DNA of 64,000 nucleotides, taken from contig NZ_JACHJQ010000016.1 of assembly GCF_014203735.1 (NCBI RefSeq), forward strand, positions 1 to 64,000, given 5' to 3'. The notes under the pieces were generated by a model. The model did not search any database and was not told the origin of the DNA. It saw nothing but the letters and a program-made list of their open reading frames with translations. The translations under genes and the position numbers were made by a program. This document shows positions 35,455-44,347 of the stretch, in pieces. This DNA is from Actinophytocola algeriensis (lineage in GTDB: Bacteria > Actinomycetota > Actinomycetes > Mycobacteriales > Pseudonocardiaceae). Within the stretch, counting starts at the first letter, position 1, and every line of letters begins with the position of its first letter.

Positions 35455-36569
35455 CCACGGTCCTGACCGTCAACGCCGGCTCCGGCAGCCTCAAGGCGCA
35501 CCTGGTCGATGCCGGCACCGAGCGGGTGCGCGACGCCGTGGAGGTCGAGCAGCCACCGGACTCCGACGAGGCCGGGCAGGTGCTGGACAAGCTCCTCGAC
35601 CAGGCGGACCGCGACGTGGCCGCGGTGGGGCACCGCCTCGTGCACGGCGGCCCCGACCTGCGCGCCGCCGCCGTCGTCGACGAGGACGCCGTGGCGGCCG
35701 CCCGGCGTGCGGAGTCGCTGGCGCCGCTGCACCTGCCACCCGCGTTGCGCCTCCTCGAGAAGCTGCGCGAGCGCCTGCCGGACGTACCGCACGTGCTGTG
35801 CCCGGACACCGCCTTCCACGCCGACCTCCCCGACGTCGCCGCCACCTACCCACTCCCCCTGGCGTGGCGGGAACGGCACGGCCTGCGCCGCTACGGCTTC
35901 CACGGCCTGTCCTACCGCTGGACGCTCGACCGCACCGCCCGCATCCTCGACCGGTCATCCACCGAGCTGTGCCTGCTCCTCACCCACCTGGGTGGCGGCT
36001 GCTCGGTCTGCGCGGTGCGCGAGGGCCGCAGCGTCGACACCTCCATGGGCTTCACCCCGCTGGAGGGCGTGCCCATGGCGAAGCGGTCCGGCAGCGTCGA
36101 CCCCGGCATGCTGCTGTGGCTCCTGCGTCACGGCGGACTCGACGCCGACACCCTCGAAGACGGCCTCAACCACGAGTCCGGCCTGCTCGGCCTGTCCGGC
36201 GGCCGCTCCGACGACACCCGCGACCTGGTCGCCGCCGCCGCGGACGGCGACGACACCGCCGACCTCGCACTGCGCGTGTTCACCCACAGGGTCCGCCGCG
36301 AACTCGCCGCCGCCGCGACCTCCCTACCCCGGATCGACGCACTCGTGTTCACCGGCGAGATCGGCTGGGACCAACCAGAAGTCCGGACCGGCATCGTCGA
36401 AGGCCTGTCACTGCTCGGCATCCCCACCGACCTGACCTCCACCACCGACGGCGACGGCCTGGTCAGCCCGTCGGACGCCACGGTCCCGGTGCTCGTCGTG
36501 CAGCCCCGGGAGGAGCTCCAACTGTGCCGCGACACCATGACCGCCCTCAACCAGCAGCACGACGGATGA
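35451..36569 (+). CDS. ackA: Acetate kinase
   Basis: The 372-residue protein starts with GTG overlapping the phosphoketolase TGA. It has VLTVNAGSGSLKAHLVD (the ATPase core N-xxx-S-S/G-KxxL motif), VGHRLVHGGPDLR, CPDTAFHADLPDVAATYPLP, RYGFHGLSYRW, THLGGGCSVCAVREGRSVDT, GFTPLEGVPMAKRSGSVDPG and VFTGEIGWDQPEVR. The first motif has Gly in place of the usual Ser-Ser pair, and it is slightly shorter than E. coli AckA. It makes ATP and acetate from acetyl phosphate. Together with phosphoketolase it forms a short bypass of lower glycolysis. Confidence 0.92.
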   Translation: MTTVLTVNAGSGSLKAHLVDAGTERVRDAVEVEQPPDSDEAGQVLDKLLDQADRDVAAVGHRLVHGGPDLRAAAVVDEDAVAAARRAESLAPLHLPPALRLLEKLRERLPDVPHVLCPDTAFHADLPDVAATYPLPLAWRERHGLRRYGFHGLSYRWTLDRTARILDRSSTELCLLLTHLGGGCSVCAVREGRSVDTSMGFTPLEGVPMAKRSGSVDPGMLLWLLRHGGLDADTLEDGLNHESGLLGLSGGRSDDTRDLVAAAADGDDTADLALRVFTHRVRRELAAAATSLPRIDALVFTGEIGWDQPEVRTGIVEGLSLLGIPTDLTSTTDGDGLVSPSDATVPVLVVQPREELQLCRDTMTALNQQHDG

Positions 36570-37215
36570 CCAGCGACGAGCCGCCGAACTGCATGCCGTT
36601 CGCGATCACCGCAGCTCGTCACCGGTGCCGGACGCCGTCACCGGTGCGACCGGCGCGGGAATCTCGCCACAGCGCGAACACGAGATCGAGGTCGGCCCCA
36701 CCGGGCCGCGTCGGCCGACGGTCGAAGTGCAGTGGTTGGGCCGGGCGAAGAGGAGAAGTCCCGCCGTCTGTGTGTTCAACCGGCGGGACCTTGACCGTCC
36801 ACTCGGTGATGGACGGCCCAAAGGAAATTGCCCCGCCCCAGGGAAATCAAACACCCGATCGGGTGGACCGGTCCTGGTCCGCAGCGAGTAGTCGAGGCGG
36901 CTGAGACAAAGGGGACGTCGAGGAACGCCTTCTCGATCCTCGCCGCCGTCTTTCGCGCAAACATGGATCACCCGCACCACGTGCGCCAGCCGGGTGGCCA
37001 GTAACAGTCGGTACGGCAGCGACCGCCGCGGCCCCTCGCCCATAACCTCGCCCTGACCACGAAAGTGGTGTCACCGGCGCTGACTGTCCTACGCAGAGTA
37101 GAGTTCAATGCATCTTGCGGGTTGAGCAACCAGCCTGGACAACCATCGCCTCCCGGCGGAGTGGAGTGTTCAGTGGCAGGCCTTCCAGACGCCTTCCCAT
37201 GACTCGACCGACATC
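36570..37215. other. Region of about 650 bases without a convincing gene
   Basis: Two overlapping open frames exist here (plus 36625-36891, minus 36606-37043). The plus frame has coding-like third positions only in its first 40 codons and matches no family I know. The region lies between acetate kinase and the STAS gene and probably holds the STAS promoter. No hairpin or repeat stands out. Confidence 0.4.
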
Positions 37216-37557
37216 ATGTGGGTGCGGGACATCGACAACCACACGGTGATCCTCCGGGTGCACGGCGAAGTGGACATGCTCACCACACCGGTTCTCGTGG
37301 AGCAGCTGCGTGCCGCCGAGGCGCTCCTGTCGCCACCCGTACCGGTGCTGGTCGACCTCACCGGAGTCACGTTCCTCGCGTCCGCAGGCCTGTCAGCCCT
37401 CGTCGAGTACGGGGAGCGCTACGCCGAACTCGGCAGCCAGCTACGCGTGGTCGCCACCGACCGAGCGGTGATCCGGCCGATCACCGTGACCGGGCTGCAC
37501 GAGCTCCTGCCTGTGTTCCCCACCGAGCAGGAGGCGCTGCAGAGGTTCCCAGGCTGA
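37216..37557 (+). CDS. STAS-domain anti-sigma factor antagonist
   Basis: The 113-residue protein is a single STAS domain: TVILRVHGEVDMLTTPVLVE at the N-terminus and VLVDLTGVTFLASAGLSALV in the centre, where SAGL is the loop with the serine phosphorylated by anti-sigma kinases (usually D-S-S/A-G-L). It should bind a RsbW-like kinase and release a SigB-type sigma factor under stress. No kinase or sigma gene is adjacent. The ATG at 37216 is the only suitable start found. Confidence 0.9.
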   Translation: MWVRDIDNHTVILRVHGEVDMLTTPVLVEQLRAAEALLSPPVPVLVDLTGVTFLASAGLSALVEYGERYAELGSQLRVVATDRAVIRPITVTGLHELLPVFPTEQEALQRFPG

Positions 37558-37645
37558 GCTGTCCGCGCCACCGATGTCACCCGAAGCCCAGGTCATGCGG
37601 CGGTACCGGAGGCGTTGAGCCGGATTGGCGCGGAGAGCGCTGGGT

Positions 37646-38629
37646 ATGTCCGAGCCCATGCGGGCGAGGAATCGTGTGGTCGTGGTAACCGGGGCGTCGA
37701 GTGGCATCGGACGGGCGACCGCCCTCGCGTTCGCCGACCGAGGTTGTTCCCTCGTCCTGGCGGCCCGGCGGGAGACGGCCTTGGCGGAGGTCGCCGAGGA
37801 GTGCACGACCCGGGGCGGGCAGGCTCTCGCCGTCCCGACGGACGTGACCGATCCGGAGGCGGTGCAGCGGCTGGCCGGGCGCACACTCGACCGGTTCGAC
37901 CGGATCGACGTGTGGGTCAACGCCGCCGCCGTCACCGTCTTCAGCCCGTTCGAGGACGTTCCGCTCGAGGACTTCCGGCGCGTGCTGGACGTGAACGTGA
38001 TGGGTTACGTGCACGGAGCGCGCGCCGCCCTGCCCGTCATGCGTGGACAACGCCGGGGCGTGCTCGTCAACGTGTCCTCGATCGTCGCCGCGATACCCCA
38101 GCCCTACACCCACGTCTACGGCATGTCGAAGGCCGCGGTCCGGGCACTGAGCACCAGTCTGCGCCAGGAGCTTCGGGTCGCCGGGGTGCGCGGCGTCGCG
38201 GTGTGCTCGGTGCTCCCCGCGAGCATCGACACCCCGCTGTTCCAGCACGCCGCCAACTACACCGGCCGCCGGGCGATCGCGATGCCACCGGTGTACCCCG
38301 TGGAACGGGTCGCGCGCGGCATCGTGAACCTGGTCCGGTTGCCCCGCCGCGAGGTGGTCGTCGGCCCGATGGGACGCAACCTGCTGATGATGGCGAAGCT
38401 GACACCCGGGCTGACCGAGAAGCTGATGGCCGTCCAGGTGAACCAGACCCACCTCTCCCGCCGGCAGCAGGCACCGCACACGGCGGGCAACCTCCACGAA
38501 CCCTCCGCCGACGGCTCCGGCTCGGCCGACGGGGGCTGGCACGGCAGGCGGCGGACAGCCGTCCGACGTGCCGCCACTGTCGCACTGCTCGCGGGAGCGG
38601 CAGCCGCCAGCCGACGGCGGACGCGCTGA
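37646..38629 (+). CDS. Short-chain dehydrogenase/reductase with extended C-terminus
   Basis: The 327-residue protein has the cofactor motif VVVVTGASSGIGRATALAFA, NAAAVTVFSPFEDV (NAG-type motif), VNVSSIVAAIPQP with the catalytic Ser and YTHVYGMSKAAVRALSTSLR with YxxxK. It should be an NAD(P)H-dependent oxidoreductase of the classical SDR type. The C-terminal 60 residues are Pro/Gly/Arg-rich and end in a hydrophobic stretch (AATVALLAGAAAAS), which may attach the enzyme to the membrane. Start ATG at 37646. Confidence 0.88.
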   Translation: MSEPMRARNRVVVVTGASSGIGRATALAFADRGCSLVLAARRETALAEVAEECTTRGGQALAVPTDVTDPEAVQRLAGRTLDRFDRIDVWVNAAAVTVFSPFEDVPLEDFRRVLDVNVMGYVHGARAALPVMRGQRRGVLVNVSSIVAAIPQPYTHVYGMSKAAVRALSTSLRQELRVAGVRGVAVCSVLPASIDTPLFQHAANYTGRRAIAMPPVYPVERVARGIVNLVRLPRREVVVGPMGRNLLMMAKLTPGLTEKLMAVQVNQTHLSRRQQAPHTAGNLHEPSADGSGSADGGWHGRRRTAVRRAATVALLAGAAAASRRRTR

Positions 38630-38677
38630 CCGGACTGTGCTCACCGGACCACTGATCGGACGGCAGGTGCCACCAGG

Positions 38678-39290
38678 TCAGCGGAGCTGGGGCAGCACGC
38701 GGTCGCCGAACACGTCGAGGAAGCGTTCCTGGTCGCGACCCACCTGGTGCAGGTAGACGCGCTCGATGCCCAGCTCGGCGTAGGAGGCCAGCACCTCGGC
38801 GTGCCGGCCGGGGTCGGCGGACATCAGGACGCTGCTCTCGAGCGCCTCGCTCGGCACGTGCTCGGTGGCCGCGTCGAACTGCTCCGGCAGCTCCAGTTCC
38901 TCGGTGAGCGCCGGTGGTAGGGCGTTGAGGCGCCACTGGTCCATGGCCTGGGCCCGCACCTCCTCGTCGGTCTCCGCCCACGACAGGTGCACCTGCAGGT
39001 GCACGGGTTTGCCCTCCCCGCCGCCGTCGCGGAACGCGTCGAGGATCTGCCGCAGCGCGTCCCGGGGAGCGTTGACCGTGATGAGACCGTCCGCCCACGA
39101 CGCGACCTCTCGCGCGGTCTGTGGCGTCATCGCCGCGGCGAACAGCGGCGGGCTCGCCGTGGGCCGGGTGTACAGCCGTGCCGCCCGCACCGTGACCACG
39201 TGGTCCTCGTCGACGGTGTCGCCGGCCAGGAGGCGCCGCACGATGTCCGCGCACGTGGCCGAATGCCGCGTTCTCGCCGTCGGTGGTCAG
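38678..39290 (-). pseudogene. LLM-class flavin oxidoreductase, 5'-truncated
   Basis: The 3' two-fifths to half of an F420/FMN-dependent luciferase-like monooxygenase: CADIVRRLLAGDTVDEDHVV, PPLFAAAMTPQTAREVASWA, DGLITVNAPRDALRQILDAF, VHLQVHLSWAETDEEVRAQA and LGIERVYLHQVGRDQERFLD. A small frame change lies near 39270. About 130 N-terminal residues are missing and the remnant starts exactly at the stop of the upstream gene, so a deletion joined the two. It is not expected to be active. Confidence 0.72.
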
Positions 39291-40681
39291 CGCACGGTGG
39301 TGTAGCCGACCGCGGGGTGCTCGTGGGTGGTGAGCCGTTCGCGCACCCAGTCCCAGGGCGCCGTGCCGGGCAGGACCGGCACCTCCGGCAGTGCGGCGGC
39401 GGCGCGGTGGAAGCGGCCGTTGCTCGCGAAGTCCTGGGGATAGGCGTCGGTGTCCGCGCCGCAGTAGGCGCCGTGCCGGCGGGCGTGGCCGAGAACCCTG
39501 TCCCAGTCCTCGATGCCGGCCCTGCCGATGGAGCAGGTGCCGTGCGAGAACAGGCCGAGGTGGATCTCGTCGTACGGTTCCGCCTCCCGGACGTACTTCT
39601 CGAGCGTGTCGCGGGCGGCGCAGGTGCCGAACAGCGTCCAGTACGGCACGAGCCCCCGCGCGAGCGGCAGGTGGGCGTCGATCACCGCGAAGCAGCTGAC
39701 CAGCAGCCGGTCCGCGGGCGTGCCCTGCTCGGCGTACCAGGACCGGTACAGCTCGGCGACCGGGCCGCTGAGCGCGTCGGCGCGCGGGAAGGTCAGCCGG
39801 TCCAGCCGCCGGTCCTCCGCACGGCACAGGTCCTCCAGGTCGCCCAGCAGCGCGGGGTCGAAACCCCACTCCGCCTCGGGGCTGTCCCCGTCCGCGGGCG
39901 GTGGGTCCCACGCCCGTCGTTCCGCGCCCTGCTCGGCGAGGAACTCGGCGACCCGCGGACCGCCTTTCGCGTACTCCTCGGCGGTGGCGTCGCCGACGGC
40001 GCCGTGCTGGAAGACCTGCCGGGACCCGGTTGCCGTGGTGGGCCAGCGTTCCGTGCAGTCGGTCACCACGACGGTGCCGCCCGGAGCCAGGTTCTCGCGG
40101 AGGAACTCCCGGTAGGCGTCGGGCAGCTGCTGGTACTTGAACCGGAAGTAGCCCATGCGGCGGATCATCAGCCGGTCCTGGTTGGCGTCGTGCATGTGGT
40201 GCAGCGCCACCCCCGGATTCGCTTCGGTGAACGCGTCCCGGGCGTCGGCGAGTTCGGTCACGGCCTTGGCCGGGTCGTCGGGGTCGAGGCCGTGGTGGCG
40301 CACCGGGACGAGGAAGGTTTGGGGCAGCCAGGGAATCCCGGCCAGCGCGGCGAGGTGGGCGACCGCGCCGGAGGACGAGCCGACGAGCACCGCCGGGTAC
40401 TGCCCGCGCGGGTACTGCGAGCAGGCCCACTCCGCGATCGCGTCCGTGTCCACCATGCCCACGCGGCTCGGTTGGACCGCCTCGGACCAGCCCGACCAGA
40501 TGTAGAGGGCCTCGCGGACGCGGAGCGGCATGTGGTTCACCAGCGGCAGCAGCCGGCTGACCGCACGCGCGGCGGGACCGAGCCCGAGCGCCGGGCTGCT
40601 CGACCCGTGGAGGTGCTGCGCGAGCACCCGGTGAAAGGTGGACGCGGAGTCGAACGACGCGACGGCACGCTTCGGCCTCAT
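39287..40681 (-). CDS. Hypothetical protein, 464 residues, coupled to an alpha/beta hydrolase
   Basis: I do not recognise the fold with certainty. YPAVLVGSSSGAVAHLAALA looks like a GxSxG nucleophile elbow and FLVPVRHHGLDPDDPAKAVT, CTERWPTTATGSRQVFQHGA and RLLVSCFAVIDAHLPLARGL follow. The length and the GSSSG motif suggest a diverged hydrolase. The start ATG at 40681 overlaps the stop of the alpha/beta hydrolase upstream as ATGA, so both are made together. No signal peptide is visible. Confidence 0.7.
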   Translation of the reverse strand: MRPKRAVASFDSASTFHRVLAQHLHGSSSPALGLGPAARAVSRLLPLVNHMPLRVREALYIWSGWSEAVQPSRVGMVDTDAIAEWACSQYPRGQYPAVLVGSSSGAVAHLAALAGIPWLPQTFLVPVRHHGLDPDDPAKAVTELADARDAFTEANPGVALHHMHDANQDRLMIRRMGYFRFKYQQLPDAYREFLRENLAPGGTVVVTDCTERWPTTATGSRQVFQHGAVGDATAEEYAKGGPRVAEFLAEQGAERRAWDPPPADGDSPEAEWGFDPALLGDLEDLCRAEDRRLDRLTFPRADALSGPVAELYRSWYAEQGTPADRLLVSCFAVIDAHLPLARGLVPYWTLFGTCAARDTLEKYVREAEPYDEIHLGLFSHGTCSIGRAGIEDWDRVLGHARRHGAYCGADTDAYPQDFASNGRFHRAAAALPEVPVLPGTAPWDWVRERLTTHEHPAVGYTTVR

Positions 40682-41565
40682 GACGCCGCCTTCCGGACCT
40701 CGGCGGCCAGGTCGCGCAGCGGCTCCGACCACGCGGTGGGATCGCGCCAGAGGAACGTGTGCGGGCCTGGGAAGGTCAGCAGCCGCCCGTCCTCGGCGAC
40801 GTCGGCCAGGTGCCGGGCCCAGCGGTCCGTGCACAGGGCGTCCTCCCGGCCGCGGAGCACGAGCAGCGGACCGCGGATTCGCGGGACCGTCTCCTCGAGA
40901 CGGTCCCGCAGGTGCGCGCGGAGCAGGTGCACGATCTGCCGCACGCCCGCGCGGCGCCACTCGGGGCGGTGGATCTCGTCCAGTCCGGGCATGGGGTAGG
41001 CGGAGTCCCGGCGCCAGAAGTACAGGGCACGCGGCACGGACCTGGCCTTCGGGTCCAGGGTGGGACTGGCGAGGACCGTCGCGGCGACGAGGTCCGGCCG
41101 GGACGCGGCGACGTGGGCGGCCACCTGTGTTCCGCTGGAGTGCCCGGCCATGATCACCGGAGGCAGGCCGGCCGCGTCCAGCCAGTCGCCCACCGCTTCG
41201 GCGAACTCCGGCACCTCCAGCCGCCGGGGCGGGTCACCGCTGCCGGCCAACCCTGGCAGGTCGACCAGGAACGACCGGGTCCAGCCGAGTGCGGCCTGCG
41301 CAGGCGTCAGGTAGTCCGAGACCGCCATGCCCATCACGGTCACCACCGGCGGCTCGTCCCCCGGCGACCCGAACACGCGGGCACGAACGCGGCCGTACCG
41401 GGTGTCGGCGAACCGCACCGAGTACTCGTCAGGCAGGTCCGGTGGCATGCTCGGCGTCCCGGAAGTGTCGACCATGATCTCGGATGCCCGGCCAGCCCTA
41501 CCCGAAACGTCCGCATACCCCCTCTCGATGACCGCTGTTCGGGTGCTCGGCAGCACATCCATCAC
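40678..41565 (-). CDS. Alpha/beta hydrolase
   Basis: The protein of up to 295 residues has VVTVMGMAVSDYLTPAQAAL, FLVDLPGLAGSGDPPR, PVIMAGHSSGTQVAAHVAA with the nucleophile Ser of the GxSxG elbow, LLVLRGREDALCTDRWARHL with the acid Asp and FPGPHTFLWRDP with the catalytic His. Substrate cannot be predicted. The first start is used here; a start further downstream would remove about 30 poorly conserved residues. It is coupled to the following gene. Confidence 0.85.
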   Translation of the reverse strand: MMDVLPSTRTAVIERGYADVSGRAGRASEIMVDTSGTPSMPPDLPDEYSVRFADTRYGRVRARVFGSPGDEPPVVTVMGMAVSDYLTPAQAALGWTRSFLVDLPGLAGSGDPPRRLEVPEFAEAVGDWLDAAGLPPVIMAGHSSGTQVAAHVAASRPDLVAATVLASPTLDPKARSVPRALYFWRRDSAYPMPGLDEIHRPEWRRAGVRQIVHLLRAHLRDRLEETVPRIRGPLLVLRGREDALCTDRWARHLADVAEDGRLLTFPGPHTFLWRDPTAWSEPLRDLAAEVRKAAS

Positions 41566-41623
41566 GCGCTGTTGACCGGTGGAGTGGTGAGGGCTCCCAC
41601 GAGGTTGGGGCGGTGCGGAGTTG

Positions 41624-42237
41624 TCATTGAGCGGGCGGGTACTGGTCCTGCTTCAGCAGCCGTGCGAGGTGTACCGCGTTCGCCGCGAGCTTCTTGTTGG
41701 TGCTGGCGACCGCGTCGGGGGTGCTGTCCAGGTCCAGGTAGTCCTTCGGGTTCATTGCCTCGGAGTTCCAGTAGGTGCGCCGCTCGCTGGGATGGTGAAC
41801 CCGATGTCGTTGAGGGCCTGGAAGCAGTCGGCGATGATCTTGTGGGCGCCGTCCTCGTTGCCGACGACCGCCACCACGGCCACCTTGCCGTACATGGACG
41901 GCCGTCCCTGATCGTCGGTCTCGGACAGTTCGGCGTCCAGCCGCTCCATGACCCGCTGCGCGACGCTGGAGGGATGTCCAACCCAGGTCGGGGTCGACAG
42001 CACCAGGATGTCCGCGGCGAGGATCCGCTCCCGCAGCTGGGGCCACTGGTCGCCGTTGCCCATGTCGGTCTTGACGCCGGGGCGCACGTCGAAGTCCACG
42101 ACGCGGACCAGGCCACCGGTGACGCCGTGGCCGCGGAGCTCGTCGAGGACCTGGGTGGCGATCTTATCGCTGCTCGACGGCTCCGGCGACGGCTTGAGGG
42201 TGCAGGTCAACGCGAGCGCGGTCAGTGTCGATGCCAT
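41624..42237 (-). pseudogene. NAD(P)H-dependent FMN reductase/flavodoxin-fold protein, frameshifted
   Basis: The first frame contains ALALTCTLKPSPEPSSSDKI (phosphate-binding loop for FMN), ILVLSTPTWVGHPSSVAQRV, and VAVVAVVGNEDGAHKIIADC. Near 41783 one G is missing from GGCGGCACC and the end TYWNSEAMNPKDYLDLD and NKKLAANAVHLARLLKQ is in another frame to the TGA at 41624. The restored protein is about 204 residues. It should be a cytoplasmic flavin or quinone reductase. Confidence 0.8.
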
Positions 42238-42383
42238 GCCGTGGGCCTACCCACCGGTCGCCGCTGAATCTCGCACACGCACGATCAGTCGTCAGGTTGA
42301 TGCCTGGCACTGACGTGGTTGATGACGGCGAGGCCGGTTACCCAGTGGTTCGGTCCCGAGCGGGCCGTGGGAGGTGGTGGACG

Positions 42384-43190
42384 GTGGGCTACCGGGACGA
42401 CGCCGTCGCGCTGTCACGGCCGCTGACCGACGCCGGGGACCTCGACGCGGTGCTGAAGCGGGTGGGCGCGGCGCGGGTGGTGATGCTGGGCGAGGCCAGC
42501 CACGGCACCCACGAGTTCTACCGGTGGCGCGCCCTGCTCACCCAGCGCCTGATCACCGAGAAGGGGTTCTCCTTCGTCGCGGTCGAGGGCGACTGGCCCG
42601 ACTGCGACCGGATCGACCGCGCCGTGCGCTGCCTGCCGGACGCACCCGGCGACCCCCGCGCGGCGCTGTCCGCGTTCGAGCGGTGGCCGACCTGGATATG
42701 GGCCAACGAGGAGGTCCTGGACTTCTGCCGGTGGCTGCGCTCGCACAACCTGCGCCAGGACCCTGCCGACCGGGTCGGGTTCCACGGCCTGGACGTCTAC
42801 TCCCTGTGGGAGTCGCTGCGCGAGATCCTCACCTACCTGCGCGAGCACGACCCCGACCAGGTCCCGGTCGCGCTGGCCGCCTACCGCTGCTTCCAACCGT
42901 ACGACGAGGACCCCCAGACCTACGCTGCCGCCACCCGATTCGCCTCCGCGAGCTGTGAGACCGAGGTCTTGGACCTGCTCGTGCGGCTGCGCGAGCAGGC
43001 CGCGACCGACGGCGCGAACCGCTTCGGAGCCTGGCAGAACGCCGAGATCGTCGCCGGCGCCGAACGGTACTACCGGGCCATGATCGGCGGCGGGCGCCAG
43101 TCCTGGAACGTGCGCGACCAGCACATGGACAACACCCTCGACCGGCTCCTCACCCACTACGGCCCGACCGCCAAGGCCGAGAAGCGGGCC
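42384..43190 (+). pseudogene. Erythromycin esterase-family protein, 3'-truncated
   Basis: The segment carries ARVVMLGEASHGTHEFYRWR (catalytic EASHG region), GFSFVAVEGDWPDCDRIDRA, FERWPTWIWANEEVLDFCRW, GFHGLDVYSLWESLREILTY and NAEIVAGAERYYRAMI, all typical of the Ere-like family of about 430 residues. After AKAEKR (about 43190) the family sequence stops; the AHN/HxG part and the C-terminus are missing. The open frame continues without a stop into the GAF-ANTAR gene. Start GTG at 42384 or ATG at 42300. Activity is unlikely. The family includes hydrolases unrelated to macrolides, so no resistance is claimed. Confidence 0.75.
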
Positions 43191-43340
43191 GGTCGACGGT
43201 CGCGGCACACGCCGCACCGTCAGGTGGCCGGGTGGTCGCGACCCTGGCCTTCGACAGCGCAGGGCCAATGCTCCGGTCACCGCCGCGGCCACCGAGCCGC
43301 CGACGAAGGACAGAGCAAGACGAGCGACGGAGAGACGCAC

Positions 43341-44156
43341 GTGCAGGACGACATCTGGCGCCGGGACAAGGCCGCGTTCGTCGCCGAACCGGCGGACGCA
43401 CCCCACCCGGTCGCCGACGACCCGGACCACAGCCCGCTGGCCCGCCAGTTCGCGGTCCTCACCAGGACACTGCTGCACACCGAGACCGTGGCCTCGGCCC
43501 TGGAGCTCGTGGTGCGCGCCACGCACGCCATCGTCCCGGACGCTGACCTCGTCAGCCTCACCCTCCGCTCGACCGACGGGCAGCTGCACACGCCACTGGA
43601 GACCGACCCCGTCGGCAGCGAGCTCGACGGCCTGCAGTACACCCACGAGGAAGGCCCGTGCCTCGACGCGGCCCGTGAGGACGGCATCGCCTACACCCAC
43701 AGCGGTGACCTCGCCGCCTCTCCCGACTGGCCGCGCTTCGGACCGCTGGCGGCGGACCGCGGTTACCGCTCGGTGCTCTCCACCGCGCTCGTGGTCGACG
43801 CCAACCCGCCACGGCTGTCCGGCGCACTGAACATCTACTCCCGCGAACTCGGCAGGCTCGGCGACGAGACGACCCGTGACCGCGCCCTGCTGCTCGCGAC
43901 CCACGCCTCCCTGGCCCTGGCCCGCACCGAAGCGGTCCGGCTCGCCGAACTCCGCGAGGCCCAGCTGCGCCGCGCACTCGACACCCGCGACGTCATCGGA
44001 CAGGCCAAGGGCATCCTCATGCAGCGCCGCGGCATCACCGCTGACCAAGCGTTCGACCTGCTGCGGCGAACCTCACAGGACCTCAACGTCAAGCTCGCCG
44101 AACTCGCGCACACCCTCGCCTCCAGGCACACCGAACTCGACCTGCCGCGGAGCTGA
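43341..44156 (+). CDS. GAF-ANTAR regulator
   Basis: The 271-residue protein probably starts at GTG 43341 behind ACGGAGAGACG, although the same frame is open from the truncated esterase upstream. The GAF domain has LELVVRATHAIVPDADLVSL, QYTHEEGPCLDAAREDG and LSGALNIYSREL. The ANTAR domain has DTRDVIGQAKGILMQRRGIT and ADQAFDLLRRTSQDLNVKLA. It should bind RNA and relieve termination in response to a signal. It is the first of five clustered members. Confidence 0.85.
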   Translation: MQDDIWRRDKAAFVAEPADAPHPVADDPDHSPLARQFAVLTRTLLHTETVASALELVVRATHAIVPDADLVSLTLRSTDGQLHTPLETDPVGSELDGLQYTHEEGPCLDAAREDGIAYTHSGDLAASPDWPRFGPLAADRGYRSVLSTALVVDANPPRLSGALNIYSRELGRLGDETTRDRALLLATHASLALARTEAVRLAELREAQLRRALDTRDVIGQAKGILMQRRGITADQAFDLLRRTSQDLNVKLAELAHTLASRHTELDLPRS

Positions 44157-44347
44157 GCCCACAAGGAGGGGGAGGCCGGCGGACGGTGGGCGCTGGGGTC
44201 GTACGGCACGCCCGCGCCGGGCGTGCGGTGCACCTCGCAGCACCAGGAACAATGCCGCGGCGTCCCGGCATGTCCGGGCGGGGTGACCGGACTAGTGTCG
44301 CGCGTGTGCGCTTGTCATCGGCGCGATTTGCAAGCACGGGAGTGGGG

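Noticed and set aside
36606-37043. Possible minus-strand gene between acetate kinase and STAS
   Set aside because: Arg/Pro/Ser-rich sequence, no ribosome-binding site, overlaps a competing plus frame and matches no family.
38067-40430. Open frame of 787 codons on the minus strand
   Set aside because: Arg/Pro/Gly-rich shadow across the LLM remnant, the 464-residue gene and the antisense of the SDR gene. No conserved motif.
38987-40999. Open frame of 670 codons on the plus strand
   Set aside because: Antisense of the 464-residue gene and of the end of the hydrolase, without any recognisable domain.
42384-43190. Macrolide resistance by the erythromycin esterase-like gene
   Set aside because: The gene is truncated and the wider family includes enzymes that do not act on macrolides.
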